Both the position numbers and the translations under genes were made by a program. Positions 6,860-14,989 of a stretch of DNA of 40,181 bases are shown here, piece by piece; position 1 is the first letter of the stretch; the number at the start of each line of letters is the position of its first letter. The DNA is taken from NCBI GenBank assembly GCA_002154655.1, contig NGUZ01000017.1, positions 1 through 40,181 on the forward strand. Reading direction: 5' to 3'. Origin of the DNA: Corynebacterium kefirresidentii. Lineage in GTDB: Bacteria; Actinomycetota; Actinomycetes; Mycobacteriales; Mycobacteriaceae. The notes below the pieces were generated by a model. That model did not search any database and was not told the origin of the DNA. It saw only the letters and a list, made by a program, of their open reading frames with translations.

Positions 6860-7906
6860 TTACTTCTTCTTCACGATGGCGCGGGCAATTGCATTGACCA
6901 CGAAGGTCAGCAAGAACAGCATGAGGCCGGCGGCGATGTAGGCACCAGCGCGCATCTCGTTACCGAACTCGGCGGATGCCAGGGCGATGGCCGTGGCGAA
7001 GGTCGTGCCGCCGTCGAAAAGCGAGAAGCGGAAGTCAATCAGCGGGGAGACGACCATGTACAGCGCCATGGTCTCACCCAGCGCACGGCCCAAGCCGAGC
7101 ATGGAGCCTGCGATATAGCCGGACATGCCGAATGGCAGCACGGTCATGCGAATAACTTCCCAACGGGTAGCGCCCAGCGCCAGGGCGGATTCCACCTGGC
7201 CTGGAGGGGTCTGCACGAAGACCTCGCGGGCGGTAGCCGCGATGATCGGCAGAATCATCACTGCGAGCACGATGCCACCAGTGAACAAGTTGCGGCCAGT
7301 TGCAAAAGACGGCGAGTTATCGAAGACATGGAAGAGGAAGAAGCCACCGGCCCAAGACTCCATCCAGGAGTAGAAGCCGGATAGGGCCGGACCGAGGACC
7401 TGCCAGCCCCACAGACCATAGACAATGGAGGGGACCGCAGCGAGCATGTCCACCAAGAAGCCGAGTGGCTTGACCAAGCGGGCAGGCGCGTAGTTGGACA
7501 GGAAGATGGCAATGGCCAGGGCCACCGGCATAGCCAGCAGGAGGGCGAAGACGGAGATAAGGACGGTGGTGCCGAACATGGTCGGGATACCGAATTTCAT
7601 CGCGGAAGTATCGGTGGTCTCCCAGCGGCCACCATAGGTAAAGAAGCCCATGATACCGCCGTCATTGACTCCCAGGGCGGGAACTGCACGCCACAGCAGG
7701 AAGGCGGCAATAGCCGCAATCATGACGGTAATAAGTGTTGCCGAAGCAGTGGACAGGAACTCAAAGACACGATCGCCTGGGCGCTTTACGCCGCTATTGG
7801 AGCTGGTGGTAGCTACCTCTTCGTGTCCGCTGGTGGAGACTCGCTCGGCAGCGGTGATATTCGCGTCCGCCTGCTCTGGAGCCGTGGTGAGATTATTGTC
7901 TGCCAT
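6860..7906 (-). CDS. pstC: Phosphate ABC transporter permease PstC
   Basis: This 348-residue permease is the partner of PstA. An N-terminal hydrophilic stretch of about 55 residues is followed by a membrane anchor and the MetI-like domain with EAA loop ESALALGATRWEVIRMTVLPFGMSG and GRALGETMALYMVVSPL. It follows pstS after a 121-nt gap containing a stable stem-loop (7954-8004). Such a gap may reduce expression of the permeases relative to the abundant binding protein. Start ATG at 7906. Confidence 0.96.
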   Translation of the reverse strand: MADNNLTTAPEQADANITAAERVSTSGHEEVATTSSNSGVKRPGDRVFEFLSTASATLITVMIAAIAAFLLWRAVPALGVNDGGIMGFFTYGGRWETTDTSAMKFGIPTMFGTTVLISVFALLLAMPVALAIAIFLSNYAPARLVKPLGFLVDMLAAVPSIVYGLWGWQVLGPALSGFYSWMESWAGGFFLFHVFDNSPSFATGRNLFTGGIVLAVMILPIIAATAREVFVQTPPGQVESALALGATRWEVIRMTVLPFGMSGYIAGSMLGLGRALGETMALYMVVSPLIDFRFSLFDGGTTFATAIALASAEFGNEMRAGAYIAAGLMLFLLTFVVNAIARAIVKKK

Positions 7907-7953
7907 GAGACTGTTAATCCTTTTCAGCGTTGAAAATGGAAAATATCGTTACA

Positions 7954-8004
7954 TACCTGCGCCCCCAAAGCGCGAATCGTGTGCGGCAGTGGGGGCGGGA
8001 GGTA
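7954..8004 (-). other. Stem-loop between pstS and pstC
   Basis: CGCCCCCA (7960-7967) pairs with TGGGGGCG (7990-7997), extended by TACCT/AGGTA at the base, with a loop of about 22 nt. There is no clean T-tract. It is a plausible partial terminator or mRNA 3'-end stabiliser that would raise pstS over pstCAB levels. The role is inferred. Confidence 0.55.
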
Positions 8005-8027
8005 TTAAGCTTTTACAGCTTTAGCGC

Positions 8028-9131
8028 TTACTGCAAAGCGTCAACAGCAGCCTTCAGCTTGTCCAGGTGAGCACCCTCAACCGGGATGAAGCCCTGCTCA
8101 GCCAGCTGGTCGTCCTGGTGATCCAGGACGGTGGTGAAGAAGGACTTGACCAGCTTGGAGGTCTCCTCATCGTAGCCCTTGGAGCAGACGATGTTGTAGG
8201 TGGTCAGGATGAGCGGGTATGCACCCTCGTTATCGGAGGAGAACAGTGCCTCAGAGTCAACAACCATATTGTGCTCGGAGTCGGTCTTCTTGAACTCCAG
8301 GTTTTCCAGAGCCTTGTTGACGGACTCGGTGGAGAGCTCAACTGGGCCGTGGCCGAAGTCAATCTTGGCCTTCTTAACGCCCTCGCCTTCCTTCTGGTCT
8401 GCGAAGCCAGCCTCGACGTAGGTGATAGCACCGTCGATGCTTGCAACCTGGTCAGCAACGCCGGAGGAACCGTTAGCGCCCTCACCAACAGAATCCGGGA
8501 ACTGCTTGCCCTCGGAGTTCCAGTCGCCCGTAGCGGCCTTCAGGAACTTCTGGAAGTTTGCGGAGGTACCGGACTCGTCGGAACGGAAGATGACGGTGAT
8601 GTCCTTGTCCGGCAGGTCGGTGCCCTCGTTGTCAGCGGCGATAGCCTTGTCGTTCCACTTCTTGATTTCACCCTTGAAGATCTTGCCCAGGGTCTTGGTG
8701 GAAAGGTTGATCTCGGTGTCACCCAGGTTGTAGGCGATTGCAACCGGGCCGATGGTGGTTGGCAGGTGCCATGCCTCGTTGCCGTCGCAACGCTTAGCGG
8801 CAGCCTCAACCTCGCCCTCGTCTTCCTTCAGGGCGGAGTCAGAACCAGCGAAGTCAGCCTGGCCGTTGGTGAAGGCCTCAACGCCGGCGCCGGAACCGGA
8901 AGCGTTGTAGGACAGGGAAGCGTCTGGGTGATCCTCAGAGAACGCGGTCTGGAAGTAAGACATTGCGTTCTGCTGGGAGGATGCGCCGTCGCCGACGAGC
9001 TCGCCGGAGACGTCTTCGCCGCCAGCGGAATCGGAGGAGGAGCCAGACTCCTCAGAGCAAGCTACGAGAGCGGTAGAGGTTGCGGCTACGATGCCGAAGA
9101 TTGCGGCAGTGCGCTTGAAGTTGCGAATCAC
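8028..9131 (-). CDS. pstS: Phosphate-binding lipoprotein PstS
   Basis: This 367-residue substrate-binding lipoprotein captures orthophosphate at the cell surface and delivers it to PstCA. The signal peptide MIRNFKRTAAIFGIVAATS ends in the lipobox LVAC (Cys25), followed by a Ser/Asp/Gly-rich linker. Family motifs include LVGDGASSQQNAM, YNASGSGAGVEAF, FAGSDSALK, VIFRSDESGTSANFQKFL and GNSE-type phosphate contacts. It is the first gene of pstSCAB. The upstream region (9132-9345) carries an 11-bp-spaced GTGAAC direct repeat resembling PhoR boxes and a 15-bp leader hairpin. Confidence 0.96.
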   Translation of the reverse strand: MIRNFKRTAAIFGIVAATSTALVACSEESGSSSDSAGGEDVSGELVGDGASSQQNAMSYFQTAFSEDHPDASLSYNASGSGAGVEAFTNGQADFAGSDSALKEDEGEVEAAAKRCDGNEAWHLPTTIGPVAIAYNLGDTEINLSTKTLGKIFKGEIKKWNDKAIAADNEGTDLPDKDITVIFRSDESGTSANFQKFLKAATGDWNSEGKQFPDSVGEGANGSSGVADQVASIDGAITYVEAGFADQKEGEGVKKAKIDFGHGPVELSTESVNKALENLEFKKTDSEHNMVVDSEALFSSDNEGAYPLILTTYNIVCSKGYDEETSKLVKSFFTTVLDHQDDQLAEQGFIPVEGAHLDKLKAAVDALQ

Positions 9132-9201
9132 GGGAAAACCCTTTCCGGTGCAGATCAGAGATTGATTGTCCGAGGAAACCGCATCTCCTAGAGAGATATT
9201 T

Positions 9202-9238
9202 CCTGCATCCCGCTCCGCCTTCTGGGGCGGGATGCAGG
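9202..9238 (-). other. Long hairpin upstream of pstS
   Basis: A 15-bp stem (9202-9216 with 9224-9238, one G-U pair) with a 7-nt loop lies 71 nt before the pstS start, inside its probable 5' untranslated region. There is no T-tract, so it is a poor terminator for upstream mshD. It could stabilise the pstS mRNA or block read-through from mshD. Confidence 0.55.
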
Positions 9239-9303
9239 TGCACAGGTGCGGTTAACTCACATGGTGTAAAGCTATCCGCAGGATCTGACCAAAAGGGTTC
9301 TAG

Positions 9304-9323
9304 GAGGTGAACTCTGAGTGAAC
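9304..9323 (-). promoter_or_regulatory. Candidate PhoR box of the pst operon
   Basis: On the plus strand, two GTGAAC hexamers (9307-9312 and 9318-9323) repeat with an 11-bp period. As 8-mers, GAGGTGAA and TGAGTGAA are separated by 3 nt, matching the layout of the C. glutamicum PhoR consensus CCTGTGAAnnnCCTGTGAA. Read on the minus strand they are GTTCAC repeats, also the layout of other actinobacterial PHO boxes. The position is about 170 nt upstream of pstS, just beyond the mshD stop. Confidence 0.6.
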
Positions 9324-9345
9324 AAACACAGCCCACCCCATGACT

Positions 9346-10263
9346 TTAATCACACGCGCCCCATACAACGTGTTCTTCATCAACTTTAAAGCCTAGGCGC
9401 TCATACGCCTTGAGCGCCGGTTCATTATCCGCTTCCACATAAAGAATTACGCGCTGAGCTCCCTTTTCTACCATTCGGCGCAGACCAATCTGCAGTAGCG
9501 GTCCGCCCAATTTCTTGCCGCGATAGTCCGAAGCCAAGCCCACCACGTAGACTTCTCCGAACCCTGGGGTTTCCTCCGCATGCCACTTCGTCCAGTGAAA
9601 ACCGGCTAGGACCGACTCACCCGTGGTATCCCATAGAAAGAGCACGTCAGCGGGGTCAAACCAGTCCGCTTCCATACCGCGATGCAGGCGATCTATATCC
9701 CAGCCACCTTGCTCGGGATGCCAAGAAAAGGCCTCATTATTTGCCTTGAGCCACTGCTCCTCCACAAACTCCTGCCTCCATTTTGCTACCGACTCGGAGT
9801 AATTGAGCGCCGTCAAGGGCACGTCCTCGGGACGGGCGACAGCAGCGAGCTCTTCTCCCCCAATACCCATAACCACTAGCTTACGGGTGACCTGCAGACT
9901 TCGGGAGTGTGCCAGGGCCTGTGCGGCCGGCAGGTTCCCGTGGGCCCAGGCCTGGAGATTGGGGGTTTCCGCGGCGGCGTCGTAAAGCAAAGCCCCATAG
10001 CCCTGTCCGCGGAAATCTGGGGCGATAAATAGCTCGGCGGTGGAACCATCCAGCCCAGCCACGCCGCACGGCTTCTTATCTACCCGCGCCACCAAGTGGC
10101 GATGCTGCAGGCGGGAATCAGTGAGGCCATTAAGGAACTGCTCTGAAAGGGGCGCCATTCCATCCACACGTTCGGCCTGCTCAGCAAGCTCTTCTAGGCG
10201 GCTCGCCAGCTCCGGGGAGTCCGGCAGGTTTTCTTCCGTGATACTAAAGGCATTGCTAGTCAT
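9346..10263 (-). CDS. mshD: Mycothiol synthase
   Basis: This 305-residue tandem GNAT acetyltransferase carries out the last step of mycothiol synthesis, acetylating Cys-GlcN-Ins with acetyl-CoA. The N-terminal GNAT domain has the acetyl-CoA loop FRGQGYGALLYDAA. The C-terminal catalytic domain has GFGEVYVVGLASDYRGKKLGGPLL and ILYVEADNEPALKAYERLGF. Mycothiol is the main low-molecular-weight thiol of Actinobacteria, which fits the host assignment. The start is ATG at 10263. A TATTCT box (10271-10276) ends 7 nt upstream, so the mRNA is probably leaderless. It is divergent from the LmeA-like gene across only 33 bp and lies upstream of pstS on the same strand. Confidence 0.93.
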   Translation of the reverse strand: MTSNAFSITEENLPDSPELASRLEELAEQAERVDGMAPLSEQFLNGLTDSRLQHRHLVARVDKKPCGVAGLDGSTAELFIAPDFRGQGYGALLYDAAAETPNLQAWAHGNLPAAQALAHSRSLQVTRKLVVMGIGGEELAAVARPEDVPLTALNYSESVAKWRQEFVEEQWLKANNEAFSWHPEQGGWDIDRLHRGMEADWFDPADVLFLWDTTGESVLAGFHWTKWHAEETPGFGEVYVVGLASDYRGKKLGGPLLQIGLRRMVEKGAQRVILYVEADNEPALKAYERLGFKVDEEHVVWGACD

Positions 10264-10296
10264 AGACCCCAGAATACGTAGGGTAAGAATGAAGGG
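10264..10296. promoter_or_regulatory. 33-bp divergent promoter, mshD and LmeA-like gene
   Basis: On the minus strand, TATTCT (10271-10276) ends 7 nt before the mshD ATG. On the plus strand, TAAGAAT (10284-10290) ends 6 nt before the GTG of the LmeA-like gene. Both would yield leaderless mRNAs, and the two -35 regions must overlap the opposite gene's start. Confidence 0.5.
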
Positions 10297-11124
10297 GTGA
10301 GTGTTCTAAGAATTGACCGGCGCATCGTACACATCCTCCTCGTGGTGTGCGTATTCATTGCGGCCTGGGTGGCGGATGCCTGCGTGGCTATGCACACGGA
10401 ACACAAGGTGGCACAGGCCGTAAAAGCCAATTCACGGCTGGAAAATACGCCAGATGTCTATATCGGTGGCACCCCCTACGTGTGGGCTGCGGCCTCGAAG
10501 GAAATTCCCTATTTGGAGGTCAAGGCGCTCGACGTGGAGGTGCCCAAGCTGGGAATGGTCAATGCTTCGACCGTACTGCGCGATATTACAGTGACCCCAG
10601 AACAAGTAATGAACGGCGATATTGAGGGCGCGCCTGTTTCTACCTACTCGCGCGGCATTTCCTTAGACGGGGTGGCGTTGGGCCGCCTGCTGGGAATTAC
10701 CGATCTATCCATTGCCAACCCAGACGATATCTCCCCTTCCGGTGGCACCTCCGCGGAAGCTGAGCTGACAGGCACCCTGCCTGGCGATACTCACAAGTCC
10801 ACCGCCAAAGTCACCCTCCGCTTAGTCGGGCCGGAGTTTCGCATGCAGGTCTATGACACCGATGACGAGCGCCTGCAAAAGGCCTTTTCCCTCAACTTTG
10901 ATACTCGCCAGCTTCCGCTTCCGGCCCAGGCTACCGCGGTGAAAATGCAGGGCGGCACCATCTCCTTCGAAATACAGCGCCGCAATATCAAGGTGCAGCT
11001 GGCCCAACTCTCTCCTCTGGAGATTGAAGGCTCGGAGCAAAAGGCCGTGGAAGAGGCAGAAAAGAAAGCCGCCGACACCAAGCACCGGGTGGGACCTGCG
11101 CCGCAGGCTAGCGCAGGCGGATAA
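10297..11124 (+). CDS. LmeA-like phospholipid-binding protein (DUF2993)
   Basis: This 275-residue protein has one N-terminal membrane anchor or signal segment (about residues 9-30, IVHILLVVCVFIAAWVADACVAM), then a beta-rich lipid-binding domain ending near residue 245. A charged Ala/Glu/Lys tail rich in EEAEKKAADTK follows. The AHTEHKVAQAVK helix, PDVYIGGTPYVWAA and YLEVKALDVEVPKLG are typical of DUF2993/LmeA, a family linked in mycobacteria to lipomannan elongation through phosphatidylinositol binding. The role here is inferred from the family. The start is GTG at 10297, with a -10 box 6 nt upstream. The 3' end overlaps the convergent lipid kinase gene by 17 bp. Confidence 0.8.
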   Translation: MSVLRIDRRIVHILLVVCVFIAAWVADACVAMHTEHKVAQAVKANSRLENTPDVYIGGTPYVWAAASKEIPYLEVKALDVEVPKLGMVNASTVLRDITVTPEQVMNGDIEGAPVSTYSRGISLDGVALGRLLGITDLSIANPDDISPSGGTSAEAELTGTLPGDTHKSTAKVTLRLVGPEFRMQVYDTDDERLQKAFSLNFDTRQLPLPAQATAVKMQGGTISFEIQRRNIKVQLAQLSPLEIEGSEQKAVEEAEKKAADTKHRVGPAPQASAGG

Positions 11125-12145
11125 AGTCCCGGAGCACTTCCTTCATCGTGCGCTTATGGACTTCTCTCCTATCCTGCGGGGCGAATACCTCGATGGCTTC
11201 CTTCACGGAGGCTAAGGTAACGGCATCGAAGCGCCCCTCAGATTCCCCGTCGGCCTGGAAGCGCTGCGGTTCGCGGCAGACCAGTTCGACGCGCATGGCA
11301 TCGTCGAAGGCCACGGTCTTTTCTTTGGTGAGCTTATTGAGCCATCCACGTTTATCGGCACCAAAAAGGTGCAGCAGGCCGACGACGCCGCCAAGCCCGC
11401 TAAACTCCTCCAGGCCAAAAAGGGCAAGGCCCTCATCAAAAGAATTGCGCGGATTAGTCACGACCGGCAGCGGGCCTAGGAAGGTCCACGGGTTGGTATT
11501 GGAGGTAAACATGAGCGGCACATCGTCTTTGCGCAGCTGCTCGCCGGTGCTGGATTCAGCCTTAACCGCAATATGCGGTGGATTCTTCCGCGCGCGGCTC
11601 CATGCCCGAATAGCAACGTTGAGATAGCGCAGTGGGGTGGCAGAAAAGCCTTGCTCGCGCGCCCGGTCCACGCGTGCCAAAACATCCGCGTCCAGGCCGA
11701 AGCCGGCATTGACGGCAAACCAGCGATCGTTCCACGTGCCCAGGTAAATGGTGCGACGGAGGTTGCGCTCCAGCATGCGCGCCAATACGTGAGTGGCTTC
11801 CACCGGAGTGTTGGGAAAACCTAGAGCACGCACGAAAACATTGGCAGACCCGGTAGGAATTACGGCCAGCGCGGGGATGGAGTGGGGGTCGGGGCGCTGC
11901 CCATCGGCCGGGCCAAGGAGTCCGTTGACTACCTCGTTGACGGTCCCATCTCCGCCTACAGCGATAATGACGTCATAGTCATCCCTGGTCATTCCCTTGA
12001 CCATCTCTTCGGCGTGGCCGGGGTAATGCGTAAATTGCACTTTGAGGCGCAGGCCTTCTACCGCCTGTAGGCAGGGAACGAGTTGGCGGAAGAGGGCGCT
12101 GGTTTGTGAGGTCGAGTTGGGATTCGAGATCATCAATGCATGCAC
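11108..12145 (-). CDS. Diacylglycerol kinase-family lipid kinase
   Basis: This protein of about 345 residues carries the DAGK catalytic domain: IIAVGGDGTVNEVVNGLLG (nucleotide binding), IPTGSANVFVRALG, and NAGFGLDADVLARVD. The C-terminal half has FQADGESEG. Members phosphorylate diacylglycerol, sphingosine or related lipids, and some actinobacterial ones make phosphatidylinositol mannoside precursors. The exact substrate is not readable. The start is uncertain: GTG at 12145 places the conserved ALMISNPNST block at residue 3, as in the family. A TTG at 12154 and an ATG at 12133 are in frame, and none has a Shine-Dalgarno. It converges on the LmeA-like gene and overlaps it by 17 bp; both are envelope-lipid genes. 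Confidence 0.88.
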   Translation of the reverse strand: MHALMISNPNSTSQTSALFRQLVPCLQAVEGLRLKVQFTHYPGHAEEMVKGMTRDDYDVIIAVGGDGTVNEVVNGLLGPADGQRPDPHSIPALAVIPTGSANVFVRALGFPNTPVEATHVLARMLERNLRRTIYLGTWNDRWFAVNAGFGLDADVLARVDRAREQGFSATPLRYLNVAIRAWSRARKNPPHIAVKAESSTGEQLRKDDVPLMFTSNTNPWTFLGPLPVVTNPRNSFDEGLALFGLEEFSGLGGVVGLLHLFGADKRGWLNKLTKEKTVAFDDAMRVELVCREPQRFQADGESEGRFDAVTLASVKEAIEVFAPQDRREVHKRTMKEVLRDFIRLR

Positions 12146-12198
12146 GAGGTCCAAGTCTAGTAGTTAAATAGGCGGGTTCACGACTAGGCTGGACGCCC

Positions 12199-12894
12199 AT
12201 GAGCGAAAATAACAATGAAACCACTCCCGAAAACATCGAAACCACCGCGACTTCCCACCCGGAAAATGATCCGGGAAAGCTCAACGGCAACGATGCCGTG
12301 AACCAGGCCGCCGAGCAGTGGAAAGACGCCGCTAGCCGCAATATCCCCGCTCTCGAGCTGGGCGATACCCCGGTACCGGACGATACCGCTAACCTGCGCC
12401 AGGGCCCATCGCTGCACGACGGCCTGCTAGGACTGCTCCCCCTCGTGGGCGTCTGGCAAGGCGAGGGCCAGGCACACGATACGCAGGGCCAGGAATATAC
12501 CTTTGGCCAGCAGCTGGTCATCGCCCACGATGGCGAGAATTACCTCACGTTTAGCTCCCGTACCTGGAAGATTGATACCGAGGGCAAGCCGGAAGGCCCC
12601 TCCGTGCGCGAGACCGGCTTCTGGCGCATTTCTGAAAAGGATGAAATCGAGGTCACTTACACCTCTTCCAACGGCATTGTGGAAATCTTCTACGGCGAGC
12701 CGTTCAATGACCGCGCATGGCAGCTGGAGTCCGCCTCCACCATGGTCACCGAAACCGGACCGAAAAACCTGGGGCCGGGCAAGCGCATGTACGGCCTGAT
12801 GCCCAATAACAACCTGGGCTGGGTAGACGAGCGCATGGTTGATGGTGAGATGCGTCCCTACATGTCCGCAGAGCTCACCCGTATCGCTGGCTAG
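12199..12894 (+). CDS. Nitrobindin-like FABP-family protein, heme His apparently absent
   Basis: This 231-residue protein is a ten-stranded beta barrel of the nitrobindin/THAP4 (FABP-like) family. The hallmark GxWxGxG motif is present as LVGVWQGEGQA, with TFGQQLVIAHDGENYLTF and ETGFWRI following. An N-terminal tail of about 65 residues is acidic and Asn/Thr-rich. Classical nitrobindins bind ferric heme through a histidine near the C-terminus in an HH-LA-type context; here the equivalent stretch reads GEMRPYMSAELTRI with no His. It therefore probably cannot ligate heme iron the usual way. The -10 box TAGGCT (12185-12190) ends 8 nt before the ATG. The stop overlaps that of pabC within one CTAG. 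Confidence 0.85.
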   Translation: MSENNNETTPENIETTATSHPENDPGKLNGNDAVNQAAEQWKDAASRNIPALELGDTPVPDDTANLRQGPSLHDGLLGLLPLVGVWQGEGQAHDTQGQEYTFGQQLVIAHDGENYLTFSSRTWKIDTEGKPEGPSVRETGFWRISEKDEIEVTYTSSNGIVEIFYGEPFNDRAWQLESASTMVTETGPKNLGPGKRMYGLMPNNNLGWVDERMVDGEMRPYMSAELTRIAG

Positions 12895-13754
12895 TCCCCT
12901 AGCGCTTTATCAATAAGGTCGCGGATAACGTCCACGTTATCCGGGGCCTTTAATTTTTTGTCATTAAGCCGGGTGACTCGGGCGGCAACGCGCACCGAAG
13001 ACACCAGCCACACTGAGTCCGCCTTCTCCAGATACTCCACGGTGAGCGGCTTGGCTTTGCAGCGATAGCCCTCCTTAGTGGCGTGGGCGAAAAGGGCCGC
13101 CTGCGTGGTTCCGGGAAGGATGCCGCGGCCGGCGGCGGTGCGGAGTTTCTCTCCCTTGACGGCCACCACGGTCGAGGTTGCGCCCTCGAGGATTTCTCCG
13201 GTGTCCGGGTCAGTGAGGATGAGATCCTCAAATCCCTTCTCGCGCGCCATACGCAACATCGCCATCGTGGCCGCATAGTTGAGCGTCTTGGCAGGTAGTT
13301 CCTCCGCTACGTGCCACAGGCGCGGGCTGGTCATTACGGCTACGCCGTGCGCGCGCTGTTCTAAGACCTTCTCCTCGATGGGCTGCACCACGACCCAAGC
13401 GCTCGGCCGCCCCGTAGAGGCGCGCCCGCGGGTATAGGTCCAGGTGCATTTAGCATCCCCTGTCTCTTCCCCGCAGAAATCCGCAATTGCAAGGCGCGTG
13501 GCTTCTTCCCACTTCTCCATAGGCGGTTCCGGCAGATTCATGGTGCGCGCCGAATCGCAGAAGCGTTGCGCGTGCCGCTGCAGGTTAGCGGCTTTTCCTC
13601 CACGTACGAGCAGGGATTCAAAGATGCCATCGCCGCGGGTGACCGCGGCATCATCCGCATAGACGAGAGGCAGCGTGGGCATATGCCTGCGTACCGACCC
13701 TCCAAAGGGCTCCACAACGTAGATGACCGGCTCTTTTCGCGGCGAGAACTTCAT
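12891..13754 (-). CDS. pabC: Aminodeoxychorismate lyase-type class IV PLP enzyme
   Basis: This 287-residue fold-type IV PLP enzyme probably converts 4-amino-4-deoxychorismate to p-aminobenzoate for folate. GDGIFESLLV is the N-terminal family motif, the Schiff-base lysine lies in LPAKTLNYAATM, and the glutamate/phosphate-cup region is GEILEGATSTVVAV. LPGTTQAALF and the C-terminal SSVRVAARV complete the fold. Branched-chain or D-amino-acid transaminase activity cannot be excluded, but length and the neighbouring folate-binding ygfZ favour pabC. The start is ATG at 13754 with CATAAT 7 nt upstream (leaderless). It is divergent from ygfZ across 30 bp and tail-to-tail with the nitrobindin-like gene, overlapping by 4 bp. 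Confidence 0.85.
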   Translation of the reverse strand: MKFSPRKEPVIYVVEPFGGSVRRHMPTLPLVYADDAAVTRGDGIFESLLVRGGKAANLQRHAQRFCDSARTMNLPEPPMEKWEEATRLAIADFCGEETGDAKCTWTYTRGRASTGRPSAWVVVQPIEEKVLEQRAHGVAVMTSPRLWHVAEELPAKTLNYAATMAMLRMAREKGFEDLILTDPDTGEILEGATSTVVAVKGEKLRTAAGRGILPGTTQAALFAHATKEGYRCKAKPLTVEYLEKADSVWLVSSVRVAARVTRLNDKKLKAPDNVDVIRDLIDKALGD

Positions 13755-13784
13755 AGTTTTGATTATGCCCTACCATCGGTAGTT
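13755..13784. promoter_or_regulatory. 30-bp divergent promoter, pabC and ygfZ
   Basis: On the minus strand, CATAAT (13762-13767) ends 7 nt before the pabC ATG. On the plus strand, TACCAT (13771-13776) ends 8 nt before the ygfZ GTG. The two -10 boxes are only 3 bp apart on opposite strands, so both polymerases cannot bind at once. Confidence 0.5.
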
Positions 13785-14849
13785 GTGAGTTATTCTTCGC
13801 CTCTTTTGCAGCGCGCCGGTGCCGCAGAGCACCAGGACGCGACCGTACTCGATGCCCAGGGCGTGGCCTGGCACTATGGCAATCCGCTGGGTGAGCAACG
13901 GGCTGCCGATGGCGGCACCATAGTCATCGACCGCTCCCAACGCCGCGTCATCCGTGTCAGCGGCAAGGACGCCGCCGAGTTTCTTAATAATTTGCTTTCG
14001 CAAAAGCTGGATACCGCCCCCGTGGGCTTTAGCGCCGGTGCCCTTGACCTAGACATCCAAGGACATATCCTCCACCACATGGATATCGTCCGCACCGAAG
14101 ACGCCTTTCTTATCGACGTCCCTGCGGCCCAATTCGACTCCCTTTTCAAGTTCCTCACCATGATGGTCTTTTGGTCCGAGGTCACCGTGGAGGAAGCCGA
14201 TATCGCCATCCTCACTCTCCTGGGTGAGACCGATATTGCGCCCCCACCCATGGTGGAGTTTTCCCGCCAGGTTCAGTGGACCGGAATCAATCGCGTTGAC
14301 CTGGGAGTTCCGCGCGAATCCTTGGTTGAGGCAACGAAGCTCTTGGAGGAATCCGGCGCGCGACTGGCCGGGCTTATGGCGTTTACCGCCGAGCGTGTGC
14401 GGGCCCGTGAGCCGGAGCTGGCAGCGGATCTAGATAATAAATCCATCCCCCACGAGGTACCGCAGTGGATTAGCCGTAGCGCAGATAATCCGGCCCACGT
14501 CCACCTCAATAAGGGCTGTTACCGCGGTCAGGAAACGGTAGCGCGCGTGGAAAACCTCGGCCGCTCTCCTCGCCTATTGGTGCAGCTGCACCTCGACGGC
14601 TCCGCGCCGCAACGGCCAAATGTGGGCGATGACATTACTTTCAACGGACGTAAGGTAGGCCGCATCGGCACGATTGTGGATGACTGCGATTTCGGCCCCA
14701 TCGCCCTCGGCCTAGTGAAGCGCTCTGCGCTGGACGCCGGCACCCTAGAAGTGGGCGATACAGCCGCCTCTATCGATCCTTCCTCCATCCCCGAGGATGA
14801 GGGCCCCAAGGCTGGGCGCGAGGCGGTAAACCGGCTGCGCGGGCGTTAG
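13785..14849 (+). CDS. ygfZ: Folate-binding YgfZ/GcvT-like protein
   Basis: This 354-residue protein of the YgfZ family assists maturation of some iron-sulfur enzymes in a tetrahydrofolate-dependent way. The signature KGCYRGQE appears as NKGCYRGQETVARV (about residues 243-256), including its conserved Cys. The N-terminal folate-binding part has IRVSGKDAAEFLNNLLSQ and GALDLDIQGHILHHM. An upstream open frame exists, but GTG at 13785 is chosen because family similarity begins there and TACCAT ends 8 nt before it; the longer frame would overlap pabC. It is divergent from pabC, giving a folate-related pair. Confidence 0.9.
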   Translation: MSYSSPLLQRAGAAEHQDATVLDAQGVAWHYGNPLGEQRAADGGTIVIDRSQRRVIRVSGKDAAEFLNNLLSQKLDTAPVGFSAGALDLDIQGHILHHMDIVRTEDAFLIDVPAAQFDSLFKFLTMMVFWSEVTVEEADIAILTLLGETDIAPPPMVEFSRQVQWTGINRVDLGVPRESLVEATKLLEESGARLAGLMAFTAERVRAREPELAADLDNKSIPHEVPQWISRSADNPAHVHLNKGCYRGQETVARVENLGRSPRLLVQLHLDGSAPQRPNVGDDITFNGRKVGRIGTIVDDCDFGPIALGLVKRSALDAGTLEVGDTAASIDPSSIPEDEGPKAGREAVNRLRGR

Positions 14850-14989
14850 ATCTCCCACTAGCTAGGGGGCGGTGCGGAATTTTTTCGTCACACAGGCTAT
14901 TGTGTCTTACAGGAAGATACTCAATAGACAAGTCGATGGGGCGCCCAAGAATCCCTGGCGCGCCCTACTAACCCAAGGGGGTCATGCAC

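Noticed and set aside
8067..9191. 374-codon open frame on the plus strand
   Set aside because: Antisense to pstS and extends into its hairpin; not a credible protein.
13566..13784. N-terminal extension of ygfZ
   Set aside because: Would overlap pabC on the other strand; similarity and -10 placement support the start at 13785.
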